A stretch of DNA of 64,000 bases from JASHPR01 sp963842355 (GTDB lineage Bacteria; Actinomycetota; Actinomycetes; Streptosporangiales; Streptosporangiaceae), in the NCBI GenBank assembly GCA_963842355.1, contig CAWJGC010000016.1, positions 186,001-250,000 of the forward strand, read 5' to 3'. This document shows positions 34,254-43,238 of the stretch, one piece after another. Below the pieces are notes generated by a model, which saw nothing but the letters and a program-made list of their open reading frames with translations, made no database searches and was not told where the DNA came from. The stretch's first letter is position 1. Each line of letters starts with the position of its first letter. Made by a program: the position numbers and the translations under genes.

Positions 34254-35270
34254 TCAGTCGCCGTCGCGGCGGCCGACGTTCCCGAACAGGCGCTGGCCGG
34301 CGCCGACGGCGGTCTCGGCGACCCCGCGGACCGCGCCGATGAGCGGGTCCGCCGACCGGTTCCAGGAGTCCTGGTAGGACTTGGCCGCCGCCTTGACCTC
34401 CTCGCCGACCGAGGCCTCGCGGTCGTCCTCGCGGCGCGGGTAGTTGCCCGCCAGGATCCGCCGGTAGTCACCTTCGGCGGCCCAGCGGTCCAGTTCGGCG
34501 AACCGGATCACCGCGAACGGGTGCCGGTTGCCCTGCAGTTGCAGCAGCTTGAGCAGGCCCTCGCGCACGTCGGGCACGGCGTCGTACTCGTGGGCCTGCT
34601 GGTGGAACGCGTCGTGGCTGAGCTCGGACATCCGGGAGCCCCCCGCGGTCTTCATCAGGGCCCGCCTGGCCGCCTCGACGTCCTGGCCGGCCAGCAGGCC
34701 GCCCCGGTCGCAGGACAGCTCGGACTTCCGGTACCACTCCTCCAGGCCCCAGATGATCGCGCGGATCCCGAGATAGCCGATCGGCATCCAGGCCACCCGC
34801 GCGGCCAGGTTGATCAGGTGGAACAGCATGGTCCGGTACACCGCGTGGCCGGACAGGACATGGCTGAGCTCGTGCCCGATGATGAACCTGATCTCCTCGG
34901 GGTCCATCAGGTCGACCAGCCCGGTCGTGATCACGATGAACGGCTTGTCGGCACCGAGCGCCATCGCGTTCACAATCGGGTCCTGGCTGATGTAGAGCTC
35001 GGGGACCGTCGGCAGGTCCAGCACGTAGCAGCCGTCCAGCATCGCCTGGTAGAGCTGGGGGAACTGCTCGTTGGACGCGCGCACCGAGCTGGCCAGGAAC
35101 ATCAGCCGCAGGCTGCGGTCGTTGAACAGCCCGGCCAGACGACGCAGCAGGACGTCGAAACCGGTGAGCTTGCGCAGCGCCACCAGGGCTGAGCGGTCGG
35201 CGGGGTGTTCGTAGGCACGGGAGCTGATACCGGGGAGACGCACCCGGGAGCGGTCGGGCACAGAAGTCAT
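34254..35270 (-). CDS. M48 family zinc metalloprotease (HtpX-like)
   Basis: Membrane-associated peptidase (338 aa). Start ATG at 35270 gives MTSVPDRSRVRLPG; longer frames upstream are non-homologous. Zinc motif HELSH (His133, Glu134, His137) followed by LSGHAVYRTMLFHLINLAARV, a hydrophobic stretch; a later Glu in RKSELSCDRGGLLA is the probable third ligand. M48 proteases degrade misfolded membrane or secreted proteins. It stands alone on the minus strand, divergent from the paaK fragment. Confidence 0.88.
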   Translation of the reverse strand: MTSVPDRSRVRLPGISSRAYEHPADRSALVALRKLTGFDVLLRRLAGLFNDRSLRLMFLASSVRASNEQFPQLYQAMLDGCYVLDLPTVPELYISQDPIVNAMALGADKPFIVITTGLVDLMDPEEIRFIIGHELSHVLSGHAVYRTMLFHLINLAARVAWMPIGYLGIRAIIWGLEEWYRKSELSCDRGGLLAGQDVEAARRALMKTAGGSRMSELSHDAFHQQAHEYDAVPDVREGLLKLLQLQGNRHPFAVIRFAELDRWAAEGDYRRILAGNYPRREDDREASVGEEVKAAAKSYQDSWNRSADPLIGAVRGVAETAVGAGQRLFGNVGRRDGD

Positions 35271-35394
35271 GCGCCCATGGTAGGGCCAAACGCGCACTAT
35301 CTCGATCCGAATGCCGCGCGGCCGCGGCGCGCCGGGGCCCGGATCGGCGCGACCACGGTCACGGGCCGACCGGGGGCAAGGGGACAATGCAGCC

Positions 35395-35694
35395 ATGACA
35401 GACGAGCCTGCGGTGCCCATGTTCGAACCAGACGCCGAGTCGATGCCCCCGGACAAGCTCGCCGACCTGCAGCAGGAACGGCTGCGCGGCCTCATCGACC
35501 GGCTGCTGGCCGCCCGCGGAGTCCAGGCGGAACGGCTCCGGGCGGCGGGGGTGACCAGCGGAGCGGACGTCGCCCTCGGCGACCTGCCACGGCTCCCGAT
35601 GACGGGGAAAGACGACATGTGGCACGGCTGTGCGCAAGGCGGTCCGGATGGTGGGTGGGCGGGCGGCGAGCCGCCGCTGCCCGGGCTGTCCTAG
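35395..35694 (+). pseudogene. Truncated phenylacetate-CoA ligase (PaaK-type) N-terminal fragment
   Basis: A 99-residue frame whose middle resembles the N-terminus of PaaK-type adenylate-forming ligases (MPPDKLADLQQERLRGLIDR, then ERLRAAGV...DLPRLPMTGKDDMW, corresponding to LPFTTKDDLR of intact enzymes). It runs into unrelated Gly-rich sequence and stops; the ATP-binding and catalytic domains are absent. Probably a deletion relic, perhaps still translated as a small protein. The stop lies 10 bp before nadD. Confidence 0.6.
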
Positions 35695-35703
35695 CATCGC
35701 TTC

Positions 35704-36486
35704 ATGGGTGCAGGGCATCAGGTCAGGCGGGTCGGGGTGATGGGCGGCACGTTCGACCCGATCCACCACGGGCACCTGGTGGCGGCCAGCGAGGTCGGCC
35801 ACTTCTACTCGCTGGACGAGGTGATCTTCGTACCGACAGGTCAGCCCTGGCAGAAGAAGGGGCGCCGGGTCTCCGCGGCCGAGGACCGCTACCTGATGAC
35901 GGTGATCGCTACCGCCTCGAACCCGCGGTTTTCGGTCAGCCGGGTGGATATCGACCGGCCGGGGCCGACGTACACCATTGATACGCTCGGCGAGCTGCAC
36001 AGCCTGCGCGGGCCGGACGTGGAGTTCTTTTTCATAACCGGCGCGGACGCGCTGGAGCAGATAATGACCTGGCAGGATGCGGACGAAGTGTTCAAGCTCG
36101 CTCATTTCGTCGGTTGCACCCGGCCCGGGCACCGCCTGAGCGGCGCCGGCCTGCCCGACGACCGGGTCAGCCTGATCGAGATCCCGGCGCTCACGATCTC
36201 CTCGACCGACTGCCGGGAACGGGTCAGCCAGGGAGAGCCCATCTGGTACCTGGTGCCGGACGGGATCGTGCAGTACATCTCGAAGCGCGCGCTGTACCGG
36301 GACGGGGACGCCGGCCGGGGCCCGGATGACCGGCGGGCGCGTGGCTGGCTTAGCTGCCTCGGCTGGCGCGCGTTCGGGGTGGCTGGGCGCGGTCGGCTCG
36401 GCTTATCCGGGACTGCGGGATACGCTGAACTGCGCCGTGCCACGTCAGGCACGGCATGCAATGGTAGAAGGCAGGGCCGGAGTTGA
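35704..36486 (+). CDS. nadD: Nicotinate-nucleotide adenylyltransferase
   Basis: Makes deamido-NAD from nicotinate mononucleotide and ATP (260 aa). N-terminal nucleotidyltransferase signature GGTFDPIHHGH and C-terminal ISSTDCRERV. The core ends near residue 200 (GIVQYISKRALYR); the remaining about 60 residues are a non-conserved Arg/Gly-rich tail, longer than usual and possibly read-through after loss of an original stop. Followed by rsfS, the normal actinobacterial pair, although the LytR-family gene often between them is missing. Confidence 0.94.
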   Translation: MGAGHQVRRVGVMGGTFDPIHHGHLVAASEVGHFYSLDEVIFVPTGQPWQKKGRRVSAAEDRYLMTVIATASNPRFSVSRVDIDRPGPTYTIDTLGELHSLRGPDVEFFFITGADALEQIMTWQDADEVFKLAHFVGCTRPGHRLSGAGLPDDRVSLIEIPALTISSTDCRERVSQGEPIWYLVPDGIVQYISKRALYRDGDAGRGPDDRRARGWLSCLGWRAFGVAGRGRLGLSGTAGYAELRRATSGTACNGRRQGRS

Positions 36487-36504
36487 GGAGGACGAGCAGC
36501 ACCC

Positions 36505-36924
36505 GTGACCGCCACTGAGAGGGCCGTTGAGCTCGTGCAGATCGCCGCGGCGGCAGCGTCAGACAAGCTGGCCACAGACATCATCGCCTACGACGTGAGC
36601 GAGCAACTCGTCATCACCGACGCGTTCCTCCTCTGCTCGGCGTCGAACGACCGTCAGGTCAAGGCGATCGTGGACGAGATAGAGGAGAAGCTGCGCCGGG
36701 CGGACGCCCGGCCGGTCCGCCGCGAGGGCGAGCGGGAGGGGCGCTGGATCCTGCTCGATTACATCGACGTGGTCATCCACGTGCAGCACGCCGAGGAGCG
36801 CGTCTTCTACGCGCTGGAGCGGCTGTGGAAGGACTGCCCGCGGATCCCGCTGCCCGAACCGGCCATCGCCGGCGGGCCGACCCGCCCGGGCGCTCCTGGT
36901 TCCTCCGGCCGCGGGCCGCGCTGA
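36505..36924 (+). CDS. rsfS: Ribosomal silencing factor RsfS (Iojap family)
   Basis: Binds ribosomal protein L14 and blocks subunit joining in slow growth (139 aa). Family features: AAAASDKLATDIIAYDVS, ITDAFLLCSASNDRQVKAI, WILLDYIDVVIHVQHAEERVFYALERLW. GTG start 36505 with GAGGAGGACGAG upstream. The 25-residue Gly/Pro tail is extra. The stop is 2 bp before the next start. Confidence 0.95.
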   Translation: MTATERAVELVQIAAAAASDKLATDIIAYDVSEQLVITDAFLLCSASNDRQVKAIVDEIEEKLRRADARPVRREGEREGRWILLDYIDVVIHVQHAEERVFYALERLWKDCPRIPLPEPAIAGGPTRPGAPGSSGRGPR

Positions 36925-36926
36925 CC

Positions 36927-37700
36927 GTGGTGGTTAGTGAGCCCGGCGCCGCGGGCGTCGGGCCGGACCGCGCCCCGGATCACGTGGTGCGGCTTGTGCT
37001 CTGGCGGCACGGCCGGACCACCTGGAACGCCGAGCGGCGGTTCCAGGGCCACAGCGACGTGCCCCTGGACGCGACCGGCCACGAGCAGGCCCGCGATGCG
37101 GCCCGCTACATCGCCGCACTGGGCCCGGCGACGATCTACTCTTCCGACCTGACCCGCGCGGTCGAGACCGCTGAGTACCTGGGCCGGCTCACCGGGCTGC
37201 CGGTTCAGCTCGACAAGGACCTGCGGGAGCGCGGCGGCGGTTCCTGGGAGGGCCTGACCGACACCGAGATCCGCGCCCAGTACCCGGCCGAGTACGCGGC
37301 CTGGATACCCCCCGACGGCGAGTCCGTCACCGCCGTCGCCGACCGCGCCGCCGCGGCACTCCAACGGATCGCCGACGGCCTGGCCAGCGGCTCGCTCGCC
37401 GTGCTGGTCAGCCACGGAGCGTCCATCAGCCTCGGCATATCCCGGCTGCTAGGCCTGCCCGAACGGATTCGCGTTCTGGGCCCGCTCGGCAACTGCGCCT
37501 GGTCCATCCTGGGCCGGCGCGCTGGCCACTGGCGCCTGCTGGAGCACAACGTCGGCAGGCTGCCGGACCAGGTGGACGAGCCGGAGTCGGAGCCGGTGGA
37601 GGTTCTGACGGTCGGCCCGGAGCAAGCGCCGCTGGCCGGATCGGCACCCGACCCGGCGCCCGGATCGGCGGCTGACCCCAGGCCCGGAAGCGTCTCCTGA
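36927..37700 (+). CDS. Histidine phosphatase family protein (phosphoglycerate mutase-like)
   Basis: Phosphohydrolase of the histidine phosphatase superfamily (257 aa). Phospho-accepting histidine in LWRHGRTTWN, second histidine in LVSHGASI, with the ERGGGSWEGLT segment. GTG at 36927 (or 36930) directly follows rsfS, its standard neighbour in actinobacteria. Residues after about 205 form a Pro/Ala/Gly tail. Substrate not known; some relatives act on glucosyl-3-phosphoglycerate. Confidence 0.9.
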   Translation: MVVSEPGAAGVGPDRAPDHVVRLVLWRHGRTTWNAERRFQGHSDVPLDATGHEQARDAARYIAALGPATIYSSDLTRAVETAEYLGRLTGLPVQLDKDLRERGGGSWEGLTDTEIRAQYPAEYAAWIPPDGESVTAVADRAAAALQRIADGLASGSLAVLVSHGASISLGISRLLGLPERIRVLGPLGNCAWSILGRRAGHWRLLEHNVGRLPDQVDEPESEPVEVLTVGPEQAPLAGSAPDPAPGSAADPRPGSVS

Positions 37701-37754
37701 CGCTTTCCTATACACTGGCGTGGCGCCGGGACCCGCAAGGCCCCAGTCCGCCGA

Positions 37755-37827
<73 letters not shown>

Positions 37828-38478
37828 CTCACTGGTATCTCCGCAGGTCAGGGGCATACTGACAGTTTCCGGCCGGTCCCCGTATTGCCCGCGCGGCACG
37901 CCCTGGATCAGGTCCCCGGTTCCGTGCGCTCGGTGTTCCCGCAGGTCACGGGCGTGTCGGCCGGGCGGGAGGGGCGCTTGCGTGGCCGGCAAGAGACGCA
38001 ATCGCGGGCCTGAGGCAAGGTCGCCTTTGCGCAGGTCAGCGGGTATCCGGCGGTAACCGTGCCGGGACTGGTTACCTAACTGGTTACCATCGGGAGCGGA
38101 TCCGGCCTGATCATGCGGCGGTTTCCCCGACCGCAGACGCGTCACCCTCGCTGGGTTACCGGCTGTTCTGCCTGGAGTCAGAGCCCGCGCGGCCTCTTCG
38201 CTCTGGCGCGGCGGTATATCTGTCTGTCGCGGCGAGGCTCAGCAGCCCGGAACTGTAGTGCCTCGTCCCGACATGTACGAGAGCGGTCTGCGTGACGGTC
38301 GGCTTCGCCTACCCCAAGTTCAAACCCTGGCTTGCCATGTGCTTTCGCAGCCTCAGAGCCCGGTGACGTGGAGGTGCGTCACCGGCTCCGACATTTAGAG
38401 CAAGCGGTTGCATAGACCGCTTACTATGGTGCTGTCGATGAGGAAGCTGCCGGTATCGCGAGGTCGCGTCCAAGATCC
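37828..38478 (+). other. Gene-poor region between tRNA-Ala and IS256 element
   Basis: About 650 bp with no recognisable gene. It has three spaced copies of a GCAGGTCA(G/C)(G/C)GG motif (37846, 37941, 38032) and a hairpin CCGGTGACG / CGTCACCGG at 38360-38385. Position next to a tRNA 3' end suggests remains of integrated elements, but I see no integrase. Confidence 0.35.
38360..38385 (+). terminator. Hairpin CCGGTGACG / CGTCACCGG
   Basis: Nine-base perfect stem with an eight-base loop, no T tract. Possible terminator in the region after tRNA-Ala. Confidence 0.35.
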
Positions 38479-39934
38479 GGTGTAAATAAACGACGGGCGT
38501 AGGTTCCCCTTCAAGACGACCAAGTCAACGAAGGAAGGACCCACGCCCGTGGCACATCGAGTATCGCCTACTGACCGTATCCATGGCCACATCGACGAGT
38601 TGTTCGCTCAAGATCGTCCGCTGCCGGAGATCCTGGAGGAGGTCGCCCGGCTCGGCGCTCAGCTGCTGATGCAGGCCGCCCTGGAAGCCGAGATCACCGA
38701 GTTCCTGGGCCGGGACCGTTACGCCCGCGCCACGCTGACTGAAGATGCCCGGCCGGGTTCGCGTAACGGCTACCGGGAGGTGACCGTCAAGACGACCGCC
38801 GGGCCGGTGGCCCTGGCCCGGCCGAAGCTGCGGGGCACCACCGAGGCCTTCGCCTCCCGCCTGTTCGGCAGCCATGTCACCAAGACCAGTGCCCTCGAAT
38901 CCCTGGTCATCGCGTCCTTCATCCGGGGCTTGTCGGTCCGCGACGTCGAGGCCACCCTGGCCGAGGCGCTCGGCGACCAGGCCGCGATCTCCAAGTCCAC
39001 GGTGTCGTCGGTCTGCCAGCAGATCAAGGACGAGTACCAGGCGTGGGCGGCTCGCCGCCTGGACGACGTCGTCCTGGACTACCTCTTCCTGGACGCCTCC
39101 TTCTTCCGGATGCACCCGGGCTCCCCGGCCGAGCCGGTGCTGGCTGCCTGGGGCATCACCACCGAAGGCAAGCCTGCGTTCGTCGGCCTGGCGCCCGGCA
39201 CCGGCGAGTCCGCCGACGCCTGGTACGGCTTCCTCCAAGATCTCAAGGACCGTGGCCTGGCCTGCCCGCTGCTGATCATCTCCGACGGGGCGCCCGGGCT
39301 GATCTCCGCGATCGAGCAGGCCTACCCCAGGGCACTCAGGCAGCGCTGTCTTGTTCACCGATGCCGGAACGTACTTTCGAAGATCCCGGCCGGGATGCAG
39401 CCCGAGGTCAAGGACGCCTACTGGGCGATCTTCGGCACCGAGCACCTGAAGACGCCGCCTGGCCCGCGCCTCGTGGAGATCATCGATCACCGGATCGACG
39501 AGTTCGCCGCCCGGTACCAGGCGCTCTACCCGGCCGCGGTCAAGATCCTGCTCACCGACCGGGACGGCCTGACCGCCTACCTGCGCTTCCCCGCCGAGCA
39601 CCACAAGCGGATCCGGCACTCCAACTTCATCGAGCGCACCTTCGGGGAGACCCGCCGCCGGGTCAAGGTCATCGGCCGGCTCCCCGGCGAGACCAGCTGC
39701 CTCACCCTGGTCTGGGCCGTCCTGGACCGGGCCTCCCGCGGCTGGCGCGGCTTCACCATGACCGCCGCCGGGCTCCGCCAGCTCCAGGACCTGCGCCGCT
39801 CGCTGCTCGAACCGCCGGCCCAGCTGCGGCCACCCACCGTAACCGCCACTCAGATCGCGGGCAGTCCCGAAACTGTCAGCACTGTCGCCTAACCTGACCA
39901 TGAAACCGGGGAACCACGCCCGCCGATTTACACC
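38479..39934 (+). mobile_element. IS256-family insertion sequence
   Basis: Imperfect terminal inverted repeats: left end GGTGTAAATAAACGACGGGC, right end (complement) GGTGTAAATCGGCGGGCG, both continuing to GGTTCCCC with gaps. About 1456 bp, containing one transposase. The 8-bp flanks (CAAGATCC left, GCATTCCG right) do not match, so no target duplication remains; the flanks were probably rearranged after insertion. Confidence 0.8.
38549..39892 (+). CDS. IS256 family transposase
   Basis: Mutator-type DDE transposase (447 aa), full length. Acidic residues in LFLDASFF, IISDGAPGL and SNFIERTFGETRRR; also the family stretch QRCLVHRCRNVLSKIP. GTG start 38549 with GAAGGAAGGA upstream. Apparently intact, so the element may be active. 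Confidence 0.92.
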   Translation: MAHRVSPTDRIHGHIDELFAQDRPLPEILEEVARLGAQLLMQAALEAEITEFLGRDRYARATLTEDARPGSRNGYREVTVKTTAGPVALARPKLRGTTEAFASRLFGSHVTKTSALESLVIASFIRGLSVRDVEATLAEALGDQAAISKSTVSSVCQQIKDEYQAWAARRLDDVVLDYLFLDASFFRMHPGSPAEPVLAAWGITTEGKPAFVGLAPGTGESADAWYGFLQDLKDRGLACPLLIISDGAPGLISAIEQAYPRALRQRCLVHRCRNVLSKIPAGMQPEVKDAYWAIFGTEHLKTPPGPRLVEIIDHRIDEFAARYQALYPAAVKILLTDRDGLTAYLRFPAEHHKRIRHSNFIERTFGETRRRVKVIGRLPGETSCLTLVWAVLDRASRGWRGFTMTAAGLRQLQDLRRSLLEPPAQLRPPTVTATQIAGSPETVSTVA

Positions 39935-40043
39935 GCATTCCGGACGCCACCGTATCGCGAGATGACCCAGCTCAGTAGCGCTGCGGCAACGGTGACCCCC
40001 CGGGTACTGCCGATCGTCATCTAGCCGTTCACCGGGGCCCTCG

Positions 40044-40904
40044 TTATTGCCGAACATGCTGGCGTGCCATACCGCCGGATACGAGGCGGCGCGGAACCAT
40101 GAGGCCCAGCTGGCGGAAGCGTGCTACCAGCCTGCCGCTCGCGTCCCACAGTTCGCCGTCCTCGTCGACAAGGCCGCCGGCTACCGCCCGGGTGCGCAAC
40201 TCGGCCCGCAACCACGGTTCGCCGGGCGCAGGGACCCTCAGCACGTGCACCGTGAGTTCGAGGGTCGGGAGCCAGCCGATCTGGGCGCGGCTCATCACCG
40301 TTGGAGGGAAGCCGTCAGCCACGGCCAAGAGCATCTGGGGGCTGACCGTTTCCTCGTCCCTGAACCGGATCCAACCCGACAGGGACGGGTGGAGCTCTTC
40401 GTCCGCGCCCCACCCGCGTTCTGGGTGGACGCGGATGACGAAATTACGCAGGGAACGTGTCAGGGCACGTTCGCCCACCGGCGTCCGCACCAGGATGTCA
40501 AAGAGGTCGGCGCAGTCGTCCGGCCCCGGGATCATCGGAGCCACTGCGTCGACGGGTGACGTGCCCTCCCGGGCACGTGCATCGAGGTCACCAAACGTCC
40601 CGATCACCCGTAGCCGTTCCTTGTCTTCCTGCCACAGTTCTGCTACGCCAACCGCGGTGGCGCGACCGCGGCGGACCACGCTCGTACGCGCGATGCTAGG
40701 GCCGGCGACTGAGGCCCGTAGGTAGTGCCCGGTGACCGTGATCGGGTGGGGCTGGCCGACCGCGGCGCTGAGGGCTGTGCTGGCCACGGCGAGGACGACG
40801 CCTCCGTTCTGGTTGTGGCCTACGCTCCAACGTTCAGCGAGGGTAGCCTCCCACGAATCGATGGTGGCGGGCTCGACCGTCACCTCGGGCAGTACCGGAA
40901 TCAC
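40044..40904 (-). CDS. Acyl-CoA thioesterase, double hotdog (TesB-like) family
   Basis: Intact 286-aa protein with two hotdog halves: N-terminal half with WSVGHNQNGGVVLAVASTAL and HYLRAS, C-terminal half with SGWIRFRDEE, ELTVHVLRVPAPGEPWLRAEL and VDEDGELWDASGRLVARFRQLG, the last typical of thioesterase-like acyl-CoA proteins. Likely hydrolyses an acyl-CoA. It belongs to a cluster of CoA-ester genes on the minus strand, most of which are damaged. Confidence 0.8.
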   Translation of the reverse strand: MIPVLPEVTVEPATIDSWEATLAERWSVGHNQNGGVVLAVASTALSAAVGQPHPITVTGHYLRASVAGPSIARTSVVRRGRATAVGVAELWQEDKERLRVIGTFGDLDARAREGTSPVDAVAPMIPGPDDCADLFDILVRTPVGERALTRSLRNFVIRVHPERGWGADEELHPSLSGWIRFRDEETVSPQMLLAVADGFPPTVMSRAQIGWLPTLELTVHVLRVPAPGEPWLRAELRTRAVAGGLVDEDGELWDASGRLVARFRQLGLMVPRRLVSGGMARQHVRQ

Positions 40905-41119
40905 GCGGTCATCGGCCCTTCCAATGAGGTATTGCTCACGATCGCCCTCCGAAGCGCGTGCTGCGCTCGCGAGAGATGACCGTATGCCGCGACGGCTCGG
41001 CCCGGCTCTGCCAGTAGTGACGTCCCCATTACCGGCGCGCGGGGCCGATGCAGTGGGGTTCTCCCCAGTACAGGCCGAGGCCGTAAGCCTCTAGCGTGCG
41101 CCCGGGAATCCGAGTGTGA

Positions 41120-41332
41120 GGTTGCTACCGGTCTTGCGGTACAGGTGTCCGAGATAGGCCTTCGCGGTGGCCGCCCTGTCCGTATCGGTGGGCGGCGATG
41201 CTCGAGTTGTTGACGATGCTCCCGCCTCGGCCGCCTTCCTTCATCGCCGCCGCGGCGTGCTTGATCCCGTAGAGGACGCCGCTCGTCGCCCCCCGTGACG
41301 ACGGCGACCTTCCCCTGCAGCCGTCCGGCCAT
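41120..41332 (-). pseudogene. Short-chain dehydrogenase/reductase remnant
   Basis: Starts MAGRLQGKVAVVTGG, the SDR cofactor-binding N-terminus, then changes frame directly to IKHAAAAMKEGGRGGSIVNNSSIAA, the segment before the catalytic Ser of an SDR. About 100 residues between these and everything after are missing. Clear deletion plus frameshift pseudogene. Confidence 0.7.
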
Positions 41333-41493
41333 CTCTCCTCCTTCAACTTTGCGCGCGCATGCCGTCGCCCGAGCGGCTCTACCTTGGCCAGGTCGGTGTC
41401 GAGGTCGTCAGGATCGCCGCAGCGCCCCGGGGCGCCACCCAGTTGGCGATCTCCGGGACTCTGATGTCGCCGAGCATGCCTCCGGCGGTGGCG

Positions 41494-42710
41494 TCAGCCG
41501 TCACCGCCAACGATCCCCTGGACGCGGAGCTGCATGATCTCGGCGGGCGTGAAGCCTAGCTCGCGGAGTACGGCGGCGGTGTCGGCCCCGAGCGCGGGAT
41601 AGCCCTCCGACGCCCTGGCAGGGGTACCGGACAGCTTGAGCGGCACCCCAGGTATGTCGAGTTCTTCCCCTCCCGGGGCGGTGACGGTCTCAACCATGCC
41701 GTGCTCCCGGACGTCGGGGTCCATGGCGACGTCGGCGACGGAGTTGACCGGCCCGCAGGCGACGCCCCGGACCCGGAGCGCCTCCACGATCTCGCTACGC
41801 GTCCTCGTGCGGGTCCACTCGACGATCACCTCTTCCAGGGCCGCCCGCTGCTGGACCCGCTGCCGCGGCATGGCGTAGCGCTCGCCGTGCACCCACTCCG
41901 GCCGGCCCACCACCTCGCAGAACCCTTGCCACATCCGGTTCGTGAGCGGCTCGAGGTAGACCCACCCGTCGCGGGCAGGGTACACGTTGCCGAAGGCCGT
42001 CGGCACCGCGTTGCCCTGGCGGTGCGGGTCGAGGCCGAGGCGGGTCACCTCGGCGACGTGGTGGGCCAGCATCGGCACGAGCCCGTCGAGCATCGACACG
42101 TCCACGAACTGCCCGCGGCCAGTGCGCTCCCGGGCCGCTAGGGCGAGCAGCACCCCGACGGTCGCCTGTAGGCCCGACACGTTGTCCGCTAGGAAGAGCC
42201 CCGACACCGACGGCGGGCCCCCGGCCTGGCCGGTCATGCCCGCGATGCCGCTCATGGCCTGGATTATCCCGTCGTAAGAGGTGTCCTGGCGGCGGCGGCC
42301 GGTCAAGCCGAAGCCGGTGACGTGCACCATGATCAGTCGGGGGTTGAGCCCGCTGGCCCGTTCGTAGCCGAAGCCGAGGCGCTCAGGGACGCCGGCCGTG
42401 TAGTTGGTAACGAGCACGTCCGCCCAGCTGATGAGCCGGTCGAGCACCTTTGTCCCGCCGGGGTGCTTGAGGTCCACCGCCAGGCTGCTCTTGTTGCGGT
42501 TGTGGACCGCGAAGTACGGGCTGGCCTCGCCCACGAGGGGCCGGCTTGGCGGCAGGGGTCGCCGTCGAGAGGCTCCACCTTCACCACCTCGGCACCGTGG
42601 ACTGCCAGGTGCGCAGCGCAGTTGGGCCCGGCGATGTAGTGGCCGAACTCTACGACGCGCAGACCGTCGAGAGCAGCGGGCTGTCGGTCCGGCCCGGACG
42701 CAGCGCTCAC
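41494..42710 (-). pseudogene. CaiB/BaiF CoA-transferase (class III), frameshifted
   Basis: The N-terminal part (LDGLRVVEFGHYIAGPNCAAHLAVHGAEVVKVEPLDGDPCRQ) is in one frame from 42710; the rest (GEASPYFAVHNRNKSSLAVDLKHP to the stop at 41494) is in another. The shift lies at about 42540 and would be repaired by one extra base, giving ...GPFVGEASPYF. The remaining 345 residues look intact, including VDVSMLDGLVPML and GVACGPVNSVADVAMDPDV. Class III enzymes move CoA between carboxylic acids. Confidence 0.8.
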
Positions 42711-42735
42711 AGGGTCGCCATGTCCCGGACTGGCC

Positions 42736-43065
42736 TCATACCGGTGGCCTGCATGCGGCCCGCTCGATCCCAGGTGTCAGGGGTGCCCCCTTCGCCCTGA
42801 AGACCGGGTAGAGCGGCCGGTGCGCCGCCGTCCTCGGCAGGCAGCCGACGAACTCGACGTGGCGACGACGGCGACTCCCCGCAGCAGGCGTGCCAGCCCG
42901 GCGGGGTCCCCGCACGCCGACCGGAACGGGCACGCCCCCGCTCAGCAGCGTGCCGAAGCAAACCCACAGGAACTCGCGATGGTGGGGCAGCGCCAAGGCG
43001 GCTCGCTCTCCGGGCCGCAGCCCGAGCTCCAGGGGCCCGTTAGCAGCGCGCCGCATGTTGACCAA
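42736..43065 (-). pseudogene. Acyl-CoA synthetase (AMP-ligase) N-terminal remnant
   Basis: Contains LGLRPGERAALALPHHREFLWVCFGTLLSGGVPVPVG, matching the first conserved block of AMP-dependent acyl-CoA synthetases. Sequence after this is not recognisable and the AMP-binding motif is absent. A fragment in the decayed CoA cluster. Confidence 0.6.
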
Positions 43066-43238
43066 AGACTTTTAGGAAGGCTACGAAATGGCCCCGGCGC
43101 AGGTCGAGTAGTGAATCCCCTAGAAACGGGCGGCCTGCCTGGCCGCAAGGCGCCTCTGCCAGAAGGTTGGCTGCCGGTCGAGGATGGAGCTGGTGCCGCT
43201 GGCCGAGTCCGAGCTGCCGGCTCGCCAAGGCTAGGACG

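Noticed and set aside
33569..34471. Minus-strand frame of 300 codons in the helicase-M48 gap
   Set aside because: Arg/Pro/Thr-rich without any motif and overlaps the M48 coding end; more likely non-coding.
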